Part shown: positions 12,773 through 23,568 of the stretch, one piece after another
How positions within the stretch are numbered: position 1 is the stretch's first letter
Layout of the letters: every line of letters begins with the position of its first letter
Source of the DNA: Sordaria brevicollis
Taxonomy: Eukaryota; Ascomycota; Sordariomycetes; Sordariales; Sordariaceae
Length of the DNA stretch: 64,000 nucleotides
Direction of reading: 5' to 3'
NCBI GenBank assembly: GCA_033439795.1
Contig: JAUTDP010000009.1
Span: 992,001 to 1,056,000 of the forward strand
Notes under the pieces: generated by a model
What the model saw: only the letters and a program-made list of their open reading frames with translations
Told to the model about the DNA's origin: nothing
Database searches by the model: none
Position numbers and translations under genes: made by a program

Positions 12773-13178
12773 GGGGTAATTTATTTGCACCGTAGGAAAA
12801 GTCTTAGTCAACCGTAATTTAAAAAGAAAATAAAGTATAATTTTACCGAATCCGAAATTAAGAGAATAAAAAGATTATAATTAAAATTGTTAATTTTTAT
12901 TAGATTTTTTAAGCTTAAAACTTCCTTTCACTTACGTTACCTTCACTACCTTTTTCCCCTTTTAATATATTTAATTATTAAAGAATATTTTTTATAAAAA
13001 GAATAATATATATATAAGGAACGAAAATAGTAATTAGTCCTAAATATAAAATAAAATATTAGGAAAATTCCTATATACTTTATGATTTTTTACAATTTTT
13101 TTTCGACGATTTATTTGAAATTAAACTTTTAGACTATAGTTAATTAAAACTTTTCCTACGGTGCAAATAAACTAGCCC
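12773..13178. mobile_element. 406-bp terminal-inverted-repeat element (type 3)
   Basis: The left end GGGGTAATTTATTTGCACCG matches the reverse complement of the right end (GGGCTAGTTTATTTGCACCG) with two differences, and the match continues through TAGGAAAAGT. A perfect 8-bp direct repeat TATATAAA flanks it (12765-12772 and 13179-13186). This fits a non-autonomous hAT-like element. Its ends differ from those of type 2. Confidence 0.8.
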
Positions 13179-14244
13179 TATATAAATTTATAATATTTTT
13201 ATTACGTTATGAATTTTATACTTTATTTAATTAATTTACCTTTAAATTACTTTTTTTTAAAATAATATATTAATACATATAAATAATATAAATAATAATA
13301 TTCTTTATAAATATTATTTGAATAAATAATAATTTATTCTTGAAAATTATATTATATAATTAATTTACATTTTTTTTAATATTAAAATAAAATTTAATAC
13401 AAAAAAATAAATAAGAGATAAGAAAATATTTATAATTCATTTATTATATATATATTATTATTTTAAAAAGGTTATTAAATTTATTAATTTAGTTGTAATA
13501 AAATTGAAAAATATTATTTAAAGGAAACCTTTTAGAATCTTTATTTTCTTTAAAATTAATATAATAAATATTATAAATAAATAAAAAACGTGAAATTTAA
13601 TAAATTAAGGAATTATATATTTATAAACCTTATTTGAATTATAGAATATTTTAATATAACTTTAATAGTTTTAAAATATTAAATTATAAAATATAATCTT
13701 TTTTTAAAAGGCTATATAAATATAATTTTCTTCCTTTATTTTAAATAATTATAAAATATTTTAAAAATTTCAAAATCTTTTTTTTTTTTTTTTTTGAATA
13801 ATTACTAAAATTGTTCTTAAATAAAATATTTTTATTATATTATTATATATTTTAAATTTAATAGAGATTTCAATTTATATTATTAATTATATATTTTTAT
13901 AATTTAAAAAAATTTTTTTTAACTTTTTAATATAATTAATTTTTAAAATAAATTAAAATATATTAAAATATATAATATAAATTCCCACCTTTTAATTTAT
14001 AAACTAATTTAAATTAATTTTAAAAAAAATTGAATTTAATTAAGAATTATTTATAATTTTATATATAAAATAATTATTTATATATAAATAAATATATTAA
14101 TTTAAAGAAGAATAATTTATTAAAATTCCAATAAAATCCTACTTTTATAATATTTCCCTTAATTTTAAATACGTAAAAGTTTTTTATTATAATTTTTTAA
14201 TTTACGAATAAATATTTAAAATTATAAATAAATAATTTTATATA

Positions 14245-14642
14245 GAAAACGCTATTTGTACGGACTTAAAACGCTATTTATATAATATAAAATTTCCTTA
14301 ATTAAGGATATTTAGGTAAGGAAAATAATGAAAAATCGAATATAATTTTTTTAGACCTTTAATTTTTACTAAATTTTTCAAACTACTCATTATTTTTTTC
14401 CGCTTTCTATTAGCCAAAATATTTACTTCCTTAAAATTATCTATTAATTATTTATAAATAATTATTAAATATATAAAATATAGTTTTCTAAACTTTAAAT
14501 AAGGGTTTTATAATTATTTAAGGGTAGAATATAAAGAAAAAAATAATAAAAATTCTAAGCCAATTAGCGTTTTTTTCTACTTTAAATTTAAAAAGTTATA
14601 AGGGAAAATATAAAATTTAAATCCGTATAAATAGCGTTTCTC
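14245..14642. mobile_element. 398-bp terminal-inverted-repeat element (type 2, copy 2)
   Basis: It has the same terminal motif as copy 1 (AACGCTATTTRTACGGA, doubled on the left, single and inverted on the right) and shares the interior stretch AATAATAAAAATTCTAA near the right end. It is flanked by a perfect 8-bp direct repeat TTTATATA (14237-14244 and 14643-14650). The second left repeat has decayed. Confidence 0.8.
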
Positions 14643-15938
14643 TTTATATATTAATAATATTATATTTATACGGTTAAACGTTTTTAAATATTTAATTAAC
14701 GTATAATAAAAATATTAAAATTATATTTTAAAAAATAACTTTTTCCCTATTTTTTTAATCGTAAAATATTAATAACAATTAATATTTATTAAAGCAAATT
14801 AACGATTATTAACGTTAATTAAAGATGATAAAATATAATAAAATAATTGGAAATGTATATAAATAAGGAATTAAAGAAAGAGAGAATAAAAATAATTCTA
14901 GGAGAAGAAAAGGAGAATAGAAAGAAATATTTAGTAAGGTATAAATATAAAAATACGTAAAAATAATTAATATATAGGAGAGAAAATTAATAAACGAAAA
15001 GAACGAATTAAATTAAATAATTATAAATATAAAATAATTAATAATTATTTTTACCCTTAAGGTAATACCGCCTTTTAAAGGGTTACTTTACTTAGCGCTC
15101 ATTTTTACGAATTTTGAATTTATTTATATAATTATAATAATTTTATTAATTCCTCTATTTTATTTCCTCTAATTCTCTTCCTCCTAACTTTATTATATAG
15201 CGAATTATTTTTAATTTTATTTACTCCCTCTTCTCTTTAATTTATACGGAAGGAATATTTAGTAAATTACCGGTAATAATAATAATATATATACCCTAAA
15301 GGATATTTTTATTAAGGACGACGTATTTATTAATAAGGTAGTAGTAAATTATATTATTAAAATAACGATTATATTTACCTATAATATTTTTTTCGAATAA
15401 TAAATAATAATAGTATAAATTTAATAGGGGAATTCGAATTTAATTATATAATTTCGAAAACGCCGTCGATATAACGGATACGGGGTTCTTAAAGCGGATA
15501 AATTTTTATTAATATTAATTAAATTAAATAACTTTATTAGACTGGATTTAATATTATAACGATATATTATATTATTGGAAAGTAAATATTTCGCCGATTT
15601 AGAATTGGACTTTTCGATCTCGTTAGGATTTAAATAATGCGTAAAAGATTCGAATTGTAGTAGTTTAAAATTTAGGGTAGGGGGAAGGGGTTCGCCGTTA
15701 TATTTAAAAATATTTTAGTAATAAAGTCAATCGTGTTAATTGGTGTAGATTTCGGTTAGTAATAGTGGGAAGACTTGTAATATATAGTATAGGGTTAAAT
15801 TATATTAAAAATATAGTTAGGAATAAAAACGAATTATGGTATTATATACTTAATGAAGTGGAGTGTATTTAGATTTTGGGTGGGGTACGGTTTTTCTATG
15901 CGCCACTTGCCCTATAGCTGTAATTAGGGCTCAACCCT

Positions 15939-15972
15939 GATGTGTTACGAAGAACGCCCTGGGCCACCGTAC
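15939..15972 (-). repeat. 34-bp inverted repeat, right copy, at the edge of the AT-rich island
   Basis: Exact reverse complement of 4030-4063. Sequence on either side of the two copies does not match, so the shared unit is only these 34 bp. Confidence 0.95.
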
Positions 15973-17077
15973 TGTGGGGTAATTGGGCACCCGTAGGGTG
16001 GTGAGGAGTGGCAGAACTCCCAGTCCTAACGTCTTCCCTCCACAGGGAAGGAACACCGGGAATTTGGACGTCCAGGGGCAGGTACCTCGGTGTCGGTAAT
16101 GAGTTCATCGCACCTTCCCATGTCTGTTTTCCATTTAGGAAGCACGTCAATCACGATGAATAAAGATGCTTCAAGGCAGTCGCAAAGGAAGTGTCACGGA
16201 GTTTTCAACTCGAAAAAGCCGTGGTCCATACAGCGGTGTTCCATGATCCACCCAAAGAACTATCCATTCCATCGCGGGACGTTCTTTGAGGTGTCGCCTG
16301 GTTCCTTGCTTACTGCAAACAGGGCTGAATCGAGTGGACAGGTGGGTACGGGCCGTTGCTCATATCCATCCTTGCCCAACATGCAATTATCTGTCGTTTC
16401 TTTGTTTTCATGCTGATCGCCGTCCCAGCTTTGCCGGATGGGCTGAAGGACAAGAATGAAAGGAAAAGACGTTGATCTTTCTGAAAGGACACCACGAGAC
16501 GCAAATCATGAGGTATGTACATAGGTAGGGCTGGGATTTCATCGGTGTCCGTTCTGTCAAGTACCCTTCTGCCCAAACCTGCGGTGTAGCCCTGGTTAGA
16601 ATCTAGGAGAGCGCAATATATCAGAACTGAAGTGGAATGAAAGGGGCGGGGCCAATTTGCTCACCACCTTCAGTCTACCGAAATCTGCAACGCTCCCTCG
16701 CTCCTTGAATTTCGGTAGTCCCCGGCCGTTCCGTGTGAAAGTGGATCCAATAAGCACTTGCCGTCACCGGTTGAGGCCGTCTTGGCCCTATGGCGGGGGC
16801 CGGGCGCGCAGAGAGGCCCGGCGAGTGGGGAAATGAGACATTGAAGCCATCAATTCAGAATCGGGCAACAACCCAAGAAGAGACAAGTGACAACCTCCCC
16901 CGGCTGGCCGCATCTTGGGAATAACATGGAAGAATGTCCACGACCACGGAAATCAACACGGGCACATTCTTCGCATTCCCATTACCTATCAGCGGCTTAC
17001 GACGGGTATGACAGACAGAGAGCGACGCCGTGACGGCAGGGCTACCATACAAGGTAAAGGTAGGCTTTGTGCTTCCC
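15973..17077. other. Intergenic, no gene seen
   Basis: Normal base composition returns here. Open frames are short and lie on both strands. No RNA gene or domain is recognised. Confidence 0.45.
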
Positions 17078-17080
17078 CAA

Positions 17081-17392
17081 GGGTGCGTTCGGCAATCTGG
17101 GAAATGCCTTTCTGAAAAGTTCAGAAACAAAATTTCAGAAGCCTGTTCGAATGTTCAGAAACCGTTTTGGCGCAGAAATTCCACCAAAACTGGTTTCTGA
17201 AATTCTTGACCCACTTAACGACCTCTTAGCCAATTAGACAACCACATTCTTCATGAAAATTCTATAAACCATTTCCGCACCTTAGAGCTGCGGAAATTCC
17301 TTTCTGAAATCGGACAGGTTCAGGAGAGGCCAATGCGTTCCTCATGGAAAGTTCATTTCAGAAGGCCATTTCCCAGATTGCCGAACGCACCC
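17081..17392. mobile_element. 312-bp MITE with 3-bp target duplication
   Basis: The left end GGGTGCGTTCGGCAATCTGG matches the reverse complement of the right end exactly, and the identity continues to GGGAAATG before a one-base gap and the shared CTTCTGAAA. The trinucleotide CAA flanks both ends (17078-17080 and 17393-17395). Short terminal repeats beginning GGG with a 3-bp duplication suggest a PIF/Harbinger-like element, by inference. The interior has about seven copies of TTCAGAA or TTCTGAA in both orientations, possibly transposase-binding repeats. It has no coding capacity and no RIP damage. Confidence 0.85.
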
Positions 17393-17395
17393 CAA

Positions 17396-18857
17396 GTCGA
17401 GTCTGCCGCGACCATGTCGTGACTACCTGGAGCAGCTGAGGGGGGTCGTTCGGGACAAGTTCATAGGACGGAGTTATCTTCACGCTCCCACTCCGATTGT
17501 CCGCTGCTGTTCAGGTTTTATGCCAGATCACGATGCTCAGGTTTCAGAACTCCAGCGAATGAAGGGCCGACGGCGACGGATAGCTTGGCTGTTGGGATGC
17601 TGCGCGGATGCACATCTTGCCTGTAGCTAGCCTAGACCGCGCCAGTACGTGCATTTCCACTGCATATGTCCAATGCATCCTCCATTTCTGCTGTCATTTC
17701 ATCGCATCTCGTTGGTGCGCCAGACAGCAGACTGAAAGGATGAGATTATGAGATATGAGGAGATATGCCACCAGCCATTGCTGGCCTACCAAAATGGCTT
17801 ATACCTACGCTGCTAACCACTCGAACGTAACAATTTGGAACCTACTCCTATCATTTACACTCACTTTCTCCGTTGCAAATTCGTAACCTAACGCAAATTC
17901 CAACCCTGTCACCGAATTCCAAGGAAGCATGTCAACCTAGAGGTAGGCTAGGTGGCATGGGTCAACGGCGAGACGGGAGTATTATTATTAGGTACCGACT
18001 ATTAGTGCCACTGCCATTTCTGCAAACCCCCCGCTGCAGTTGGAAAAAAATGCACGAAGCCTAGACGGGCTGGACATGAGCAACAGCAGACCGTTACCTA
18101 CAGTACATATTCCCCATCTACTAGCGACTAGTTCACCCATCTTCAACGCAACTGCCCGGCTTTTGCTGTCACTGCATCTGGGGATTCCACCGACGGCGAT
18201 CGAACTGTTGCCAAGCATTTCGCTCCTTATCGATTTCAACAAGACCAACAGCACACCCCCCGGATGCCGACTGCGACATTGCGACTTTGCGAACTTCCAC
18301 GAGCTACAGGTACTGGACGAGCGGGCCTCTAGGTCTTGAAAAGGATTACCACGTACAGATTCAGACAGGATTGAAGGTCCAATTCCATCCTATCTATTCG
18401 CGCCCCGTATCGAGTACCGACTTGGCTGGAACCTACTGCGTCCCTACAGCAGCACCTACCTCTAGCTACTTGCATCCTCTCCGCATCTGCCTCACACCTT
18501 GCAGCTTAGTCCTGCTTTAGCAGCTTGTTGTTGAATCAGATCCGACTGCGTGAGTTGGGCACAAGGGCACCTCATCCGCCAGCCTGGTTTGAACAGAAAA
18601 CATATTATACGTCGACTGTCCTTTCCTCCCCTCTTCTCCGCTTCTCTCCTTCCCCTTTTTACTCAGTCGTTCCCTCGCTCCAGTCTTACCGACTTTTGCG
18701 TGCGGAGCCGTGCTGTGCTGTCCCAGTTGGAACAGCCCTTTTCGAAACCACGGCCTCATTACAAACCCACGGCGTTGCTGCGGCTCGGCGGCCTCGACGG
18801 ACTGCAGCAGTGCGTTGGGTCTCTGCGCTTTCACACACGCGTCTGCTGCACGGCGGA
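17396..18857. other. Intergenic region and leader of rrg-1
   Basis: No separate gene is seen. The last 330 bp form an open extension of the rrg-1 frame back to 18525 but read as a Leu/Ser/Arg-rich pyrimidine-tract leader, most likely 5' untranslated sequence. Confidence 0.5.
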
Positions 18858-21800
18858 ATGGTTGATCTCAAGTCCAAGCTGCGAGCCAGGCTTTCCAGGA
18901 GGAATTCCGGCATCCCCTTGCTCACGTCCAGCAAGAGCTACAACGGCACCGGCAACCATGGCAGCATCAACAGCCCCAACGACGACGCCAAGAGCGACAA
19001 GAACCTTGCACTGGAGAGCGTGCGACCGACATCGTCAGTATCCGCCGATGCCATCACCGAAGCTGGCGGAAGAGGAGGCCGGGGGTCAAAGCGGGTACTA
19101 GGAGGCGGAGGAGAAGCGTCTGCTGGCGGGTCGGGAACGGGCGCGGGAACGGGCGCGGGAACGGGGACGGGAGCAGGAGTTGGAGCCGCAAACGCTGCAT
19201 CCGGAGAGCACAAGGAAAAGGCATCGGGATTCCTAGCTCTCTTGACCGGGGCGGGCCACAGCGCAAAGACAGGTCCGCGACAAACCATCTCTCCGAAACA
19301 GCCTGCGCAAAGCATCAGGAGCGTGGACGACGCCCAGAACACGCCCGAGACACCAGGTACTACTACAGCCGGCGAGCAGAGAGAAGACGGGAGACTGAAA
19401 CAGCATGAATCGAACATCGACGACACCCTTGACCACTGTCTCGGCAAAAATGGCGGCGACAAAGACGAAGATGCGGATCTCAATGTCTCTGGTCAAGCGC
19501 CCGCGGTTGCTGACGATGCTGCCGATGCTGGCGCCGGTAGTGGTGGTGGTGCTGGGTCCGGGCATATTGGCATTCCAGGCAGCGGCGGCAGCACCCGCGG
19601 CACCACTTGCACTGACAATGACAGCAGCAATTGCGACACGGGAAGCTCACACGCGAAAGGTGCCCAGAATCATGCCGACAGCTCTGCCGCGGCAGGTGCT
19701 ACAACCAATGCGACGAACGCTAAATCTGCCAGGGGCCAGCCACCTGCAAGCTCTGTAACGAATCGCAATGCCCCTGGGGTTGGCTCCGACTGGACACCCG
19801 CTAGCGATCTGCGGCGGGTCTCAATTAGCAGCGCCAGAGTTCCTTCCAGCCTTGCCAGCATCCATGAAGATGATGACCTTGCGCATACCGCTGCCGGTGA
19901 CGAACCTCTACCGCCTCCGACAACATCCACAAATCCCACAACAATTGATGCTGCCGACCTTGACGCCACAACTCCAACAAAGACAGTTCCCCATCCCACT
20001 GCTGAAAATTCCCATCACCAACCACTCGCCGGCGCCTCTGCTCAATCTGCCACCCCCAACACCGCCGTTTCCGATATTGTGCGCAGGATCCGCCTGATTG
20101 ACCCGGCTGGGAATTTGTCGCCCTCCCAGCCCTCAACACCTGCACCAGTTGCGACACCTGCATCGCCGTCCATTTTGACGTCCAACCCGGCCGCGCCTCT
20201 TTCGCCGACTGGTACCGTACCCCTTAGCCCAAGCGCAGAAACCCCGTCAAACGCGACCTTACCCTTTTCGACGCCGACTCCTGCCCATCCTAATTCCAAC
20301 CACCCGCCTACAAATTCCACGCCCACCCCGGGTAGCCCTACCAGCGCTCGCCCCTCGTCGACCGCCCCGACGCGGCCCTCGGTCCCGCCGAGACGTCAGA
20401 GCCTTTTGCCTAGTCGCCAGACTACTCTCATCCGCACGCTCCTCGACGCGAACCAGGCCGATGAACTCGACACCGACGGCAACAGCAACGACAACCTCCT
20501 TCCTATAAGCGCCATGGTGACGCGAAAGATATGGGTCAAGCGGCCGGGCGGCTCCGCAACCCTCGTCACTATTAATGAAGAGGACCTGGTCGATGACGTC
20601 CGGGATATGATTCTCAGGAAGTACGCTAACTCCTTAGGTCGCCAATTCGATTCCCCCGACTTGACCTTGAGGATAGCTCCCAGGGAGGGGCAAGCAAGTT
20701 CACGTGTCCTAGGTCCAGAAGAACCTATGGCCCGAACCTTGGATGCATATTTCCCTGGAGGACAGACGGTGGACGAAGCTCTTGTCATCGATATCCCACC
20801 CCGTCGCACACCAAAGGAGTCGCCGAGGACAGGCCCCCCGCATGTCCCTCACGGCCTGCCGACGTATTACGAAGAGACACTTAGGCCGTCGGAAGGAGGT
20901 ACCGATTATTTCGGCCCAGGCGCCCTCGCGCATCTACCCTCTGGCATGGGAGGTGGTCCAGTCATGACAGCGCCTGTTAATGGCACGTCGCAGTCACATC
21001 CTCATACGATATCCGTTTTGGGACCAGGACACATACCCCAGGTACCTTCACCCGGAGGGACACGGCCGCGCCAGTACCGCGAAAGACCAGACCGCCCTCG
21101 CCTGGGTAGGCAACATACATCCTCGCCCACGATTCTCAACGTAGTTGGAGCCGGAGGTCACGCCGCCACGATTGCGGTGGCTTCGGCCAATCATGGTATG
21201 CAGCAATCCTCTCTCTCCAAGGTTCAGCGATCAAGGACTCATTCCGTTGCCTCCTCAGAACAATCTACGGCCGGATCCGTTCCCGGCCCCCGGCTTCAGC
21301 TACGCATGTCCCTCATGTTCCTCCGGCACCGCCTTTGCCTACTCCCCCACCTGCTGCACAGGAACCGGCCCCGGCTCTCCCGCCACAACACCCAGTGACC
21401 ACTCCACCAGCAAGGGTGGCGTCCCCTCGGCCTACGACGGCAATGGCAGCAAGACCCAAGAAGAAGAAGGCCACCCCAGATCACACACCTGCACCAGCTG
21501 TCATGCTCAGCAGTGCCGTCCCACCAATCAACGTCCTGATTGTGGAAGACAACATCATTAACCTTAAACTCCTTGAAGCTTTCGTCAAGCGACTCAAGGT
21601 CCGATGGCAAACCGCTATGAACGGCCGAGAAGCTGTCAATAAGTGGCGAAAGGGAGGCTTTCACTTGGTGTTGATGGATATTCAGCTGCCCATCATGAGC
21701 GGCCTGGAAGCGACTAGGGAGATTCGAAGGCTCGAACGCATGAACTCGATCGGTGTGTTTTCGAATAGCAACGGCAATGGAGGAAACAATGGCGGCGAGT

Positions 21801-22338
21801 CTGGAGGCGATCCTGACGTAATGCGCGAGGAGGACAAACTCGAGAATATTGAGCTATTCAAGAGCCCTGTCATCATCGTAGCCCTTACTGCCAGTTCGCT
21901 GCAGAGTGACAGGCACGAGGCCTTGGCGGCGGGCTGCAACGATTTCTTGACGAAGGTAAGCACATTTTGGAAAATCTTGTGATTTCCTATCCCCCGATGA
22001 GTGTTAGACAGTTGCTGACTGACGACAAAATCTAGCCAATTACCTATATCTGGTTAGAACGAAAGGTCATGGAATGGGGTTGCATGCAAGCCCTTATTGA
22101 CTTCGACGGCTGGAGGAAATGGAAAGATTTCGGGTCTAGCAATGGCGAAGACAAGAGGGATGCTGCTACTGCGTCCAAGGACAGCAGCGGGACGGCCAAG
22201 AAAGCCGTTGCCAGACCCAAGAGGAAGCCAACTGTGCAGAAGGAGATCACGAGCCCACATCTCACTGCACAAGCAGCGCCGACCTCCTTGGACTCACATA
22301 CTACACAGACGAGTCAGACTTCGAGTGACGATAAGTGA
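18858..22338 (+). CDS. rrg-1: Response regulator of the osmotic-stress (HOG-type) phosphorelay, Ssk1/RRG-1
   Basis: Two exons, 18858-21955 and 22036-22338; the 80-nt intron has GTAAGC, TGCTGACTGAC and CTAG. The start is the ATG of MVDLKSKLRARLSRR. About 890 residues of Ser/Pro/Ala/Thr-rich sequence include a conserved-looking block (MVTRKIWVKRPGG to IDIPPRR). A receiver domain follows: acidic pair in VLIVEDN, phospho-acceptor Asp in LVLMDIQLP, Thr in ALTAS and Lys in NDFLTK, with the intron falling between that Lys and the following Pro. The end reads ERKVMEWGCMQALIDF then WRKWKDF, typical of filamentous-fungal Ssk1. By family knowledge it takes phosphate from a histidine phosphotransfer protein and, unphosphorylated, activates the MAPKKK of the osmotic pathway. 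The frame breaks once near 21287-21291 (five C); one added base restores a 1,133-residue protein and an exact splice phase. Confidence 0.92.
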
Positions 22339-22778
22339 GGTGCCCGACGCTGACTCTGACTGGCTTTCATCGCTACAACATTTTGGCTTTGGTTGGTTGT
22401 ATCATATACCCTTCAACTGGCGGTATCTTTTTTTCTTCTTCTGGGATATTGTTTCGATTACTTAGAGGGATTTGCTTGGTGGAAACGACTACGATCACGA
22501 AAGCGCGATGAGGAGCATTATGGCTTTATCAGTGGCTGGTGCGCAACGATGTAATATGATGGGAATTTTCATTTCAGTCGGTTGGCCTGTTCAAGGGACT
22601 GAACGCCAGGCCATTGGAACCATCGGTTCTTGTGACAGGTGCGAGGTTGGAGCAAAAGAAATATGGAGGATATGAGATGAGGCGGGAGCCCAAGGTTCAG
22701 CTCAACAAACACCAATTCAGACCATGACGTGGTCTACATCTCACAACCTTTTTACCTGTCCTTCTTACTCTTGTTTTC

Positions 22779-22800
22779 AAAAAAAAAAAAAAAAAAAAAA
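22779..22800. repeat. 22-nt A homopolymer downstream of rrg-1
   Basis: Run of 22 A about 440 bp past the rrg-1 stop codon. It is genomic and not evidently tied to a gene. Confidence 0.9.
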
Positions 22801-23303
22801 TGGGCGGTAGCGTGAACTACACGAGGCATGCATACGAGGTGTCACAACCTAGCAGGTTCGCGGTGATAGCGTTTGGCTTGCTTGCTATATTTTTCTTCTC
22901 ATTATTCCACTCCGGAATCTCCCAGGCTTTTGGCACAAGATACTGCCATTTTCTTTGTCAAATTGGGAAGGTGGGCTATACAAGAAGTAATATGTACACT
23001 TGGGCTATATGTATCAAACACGTAATAATCAAGCGTACGAGTGTTTTGTCGGCTTGGAGTTGCGCCAAAATGTGAATGGTCGAACGTGGGAGACATCGGC
23101 TGGGAGTAACGACATAAACTTGTCCTTGTAGCGGAAAGTTAGTGGTGCATAATATTTCACCAAGATCACAAAGGGACAATACCCCCTTGACTTCATGGAG
23201 GCAAAAACGAATTCATCACCATCCCGTCCTCGCCTTGACGAAGACATATCCGGTGCTGATATTCATACTTGGACAAGCTGACCGAGGTACCCCCAACGCA
23301 TTG

Positions 23304-23315
23304 ACCCTAACCCTA
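23304..23315 (+). promoter_or_regulatory. Telobox-like motif upstream of mS45 gene
   Basis: ACCCTAACCCTA lies 254 bp upstream of the mS45 start codon. Two telomere-type units next to a ribosomal-protein gene recall sites of Tbf1-type factors at translation-related promoters in yeasts. Function here is inferred only. Confidence 0.35.
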
Positions 23316-23568
23316 GCTGTGACAGTGACCGTGAATCGCGCAAGACCCGCAGAGCAACCGGAAATTGCGGTTGTCATTGGCTTAGGTTGTTGAGCTCGGA
23401 GGGGCACGGTGGGCCAGCCTTGACCGGAGCTTGCCATCGACCGAATGGGACGAGTCCAGTGAGACCGAATCCACCTTTGCCGAAAAATTTCCCGCTTTCC
23501 CTCACTGGGGACAACAACGTCTTGTTTCCTCCCACCCAACCCTCCTCACCTCCCACACATTCTCCAAT

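Larger units (their letters stand above)
4180..15890. repeat. AT-rich RIP-mutated island
   Basis: About 11.7 kb made almost wholly of A and T, packed with TpA. CpA and TpG are very rare, while many surviving C and G are in CpG, CpC or GpG, which is the known footprint of RIP acting on CpA. No open frame over about 65 codons exists and no gene is supported. The content is old repeats: four roughly 400-bp inverted-repeat elements (listed separately), a degenerate larger element around 8.0-11.3 kb, and strand-skewed blocks. In Neurospora such blocks are usually heterochromatic and DNA-methylated; that is inference here. The right end (about 15,620-15,890) keeps TpG but has lost nearly all C, so mutation was one-stranded there. 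Confidence 0.9.
22339..23568. other. Intergenic, rrg-1 3' region and mS45 promoter region
   Basis: No gene is supported; open frames on both strands overlap and lack domains. The left part should hold the rrg-1 3' untranslated region. The right part holds the promoter of the mitochondrial ribosomal gene, including a telomere-repeat-like motif. Confidence 0.5.

Noticed and set aside
18525..18857. Upstream extension of the rrg-1 frame
   Set aside because: No family-like sequence and pyrimidine-rich leader character; MVDLKSKLRARL is the better start.
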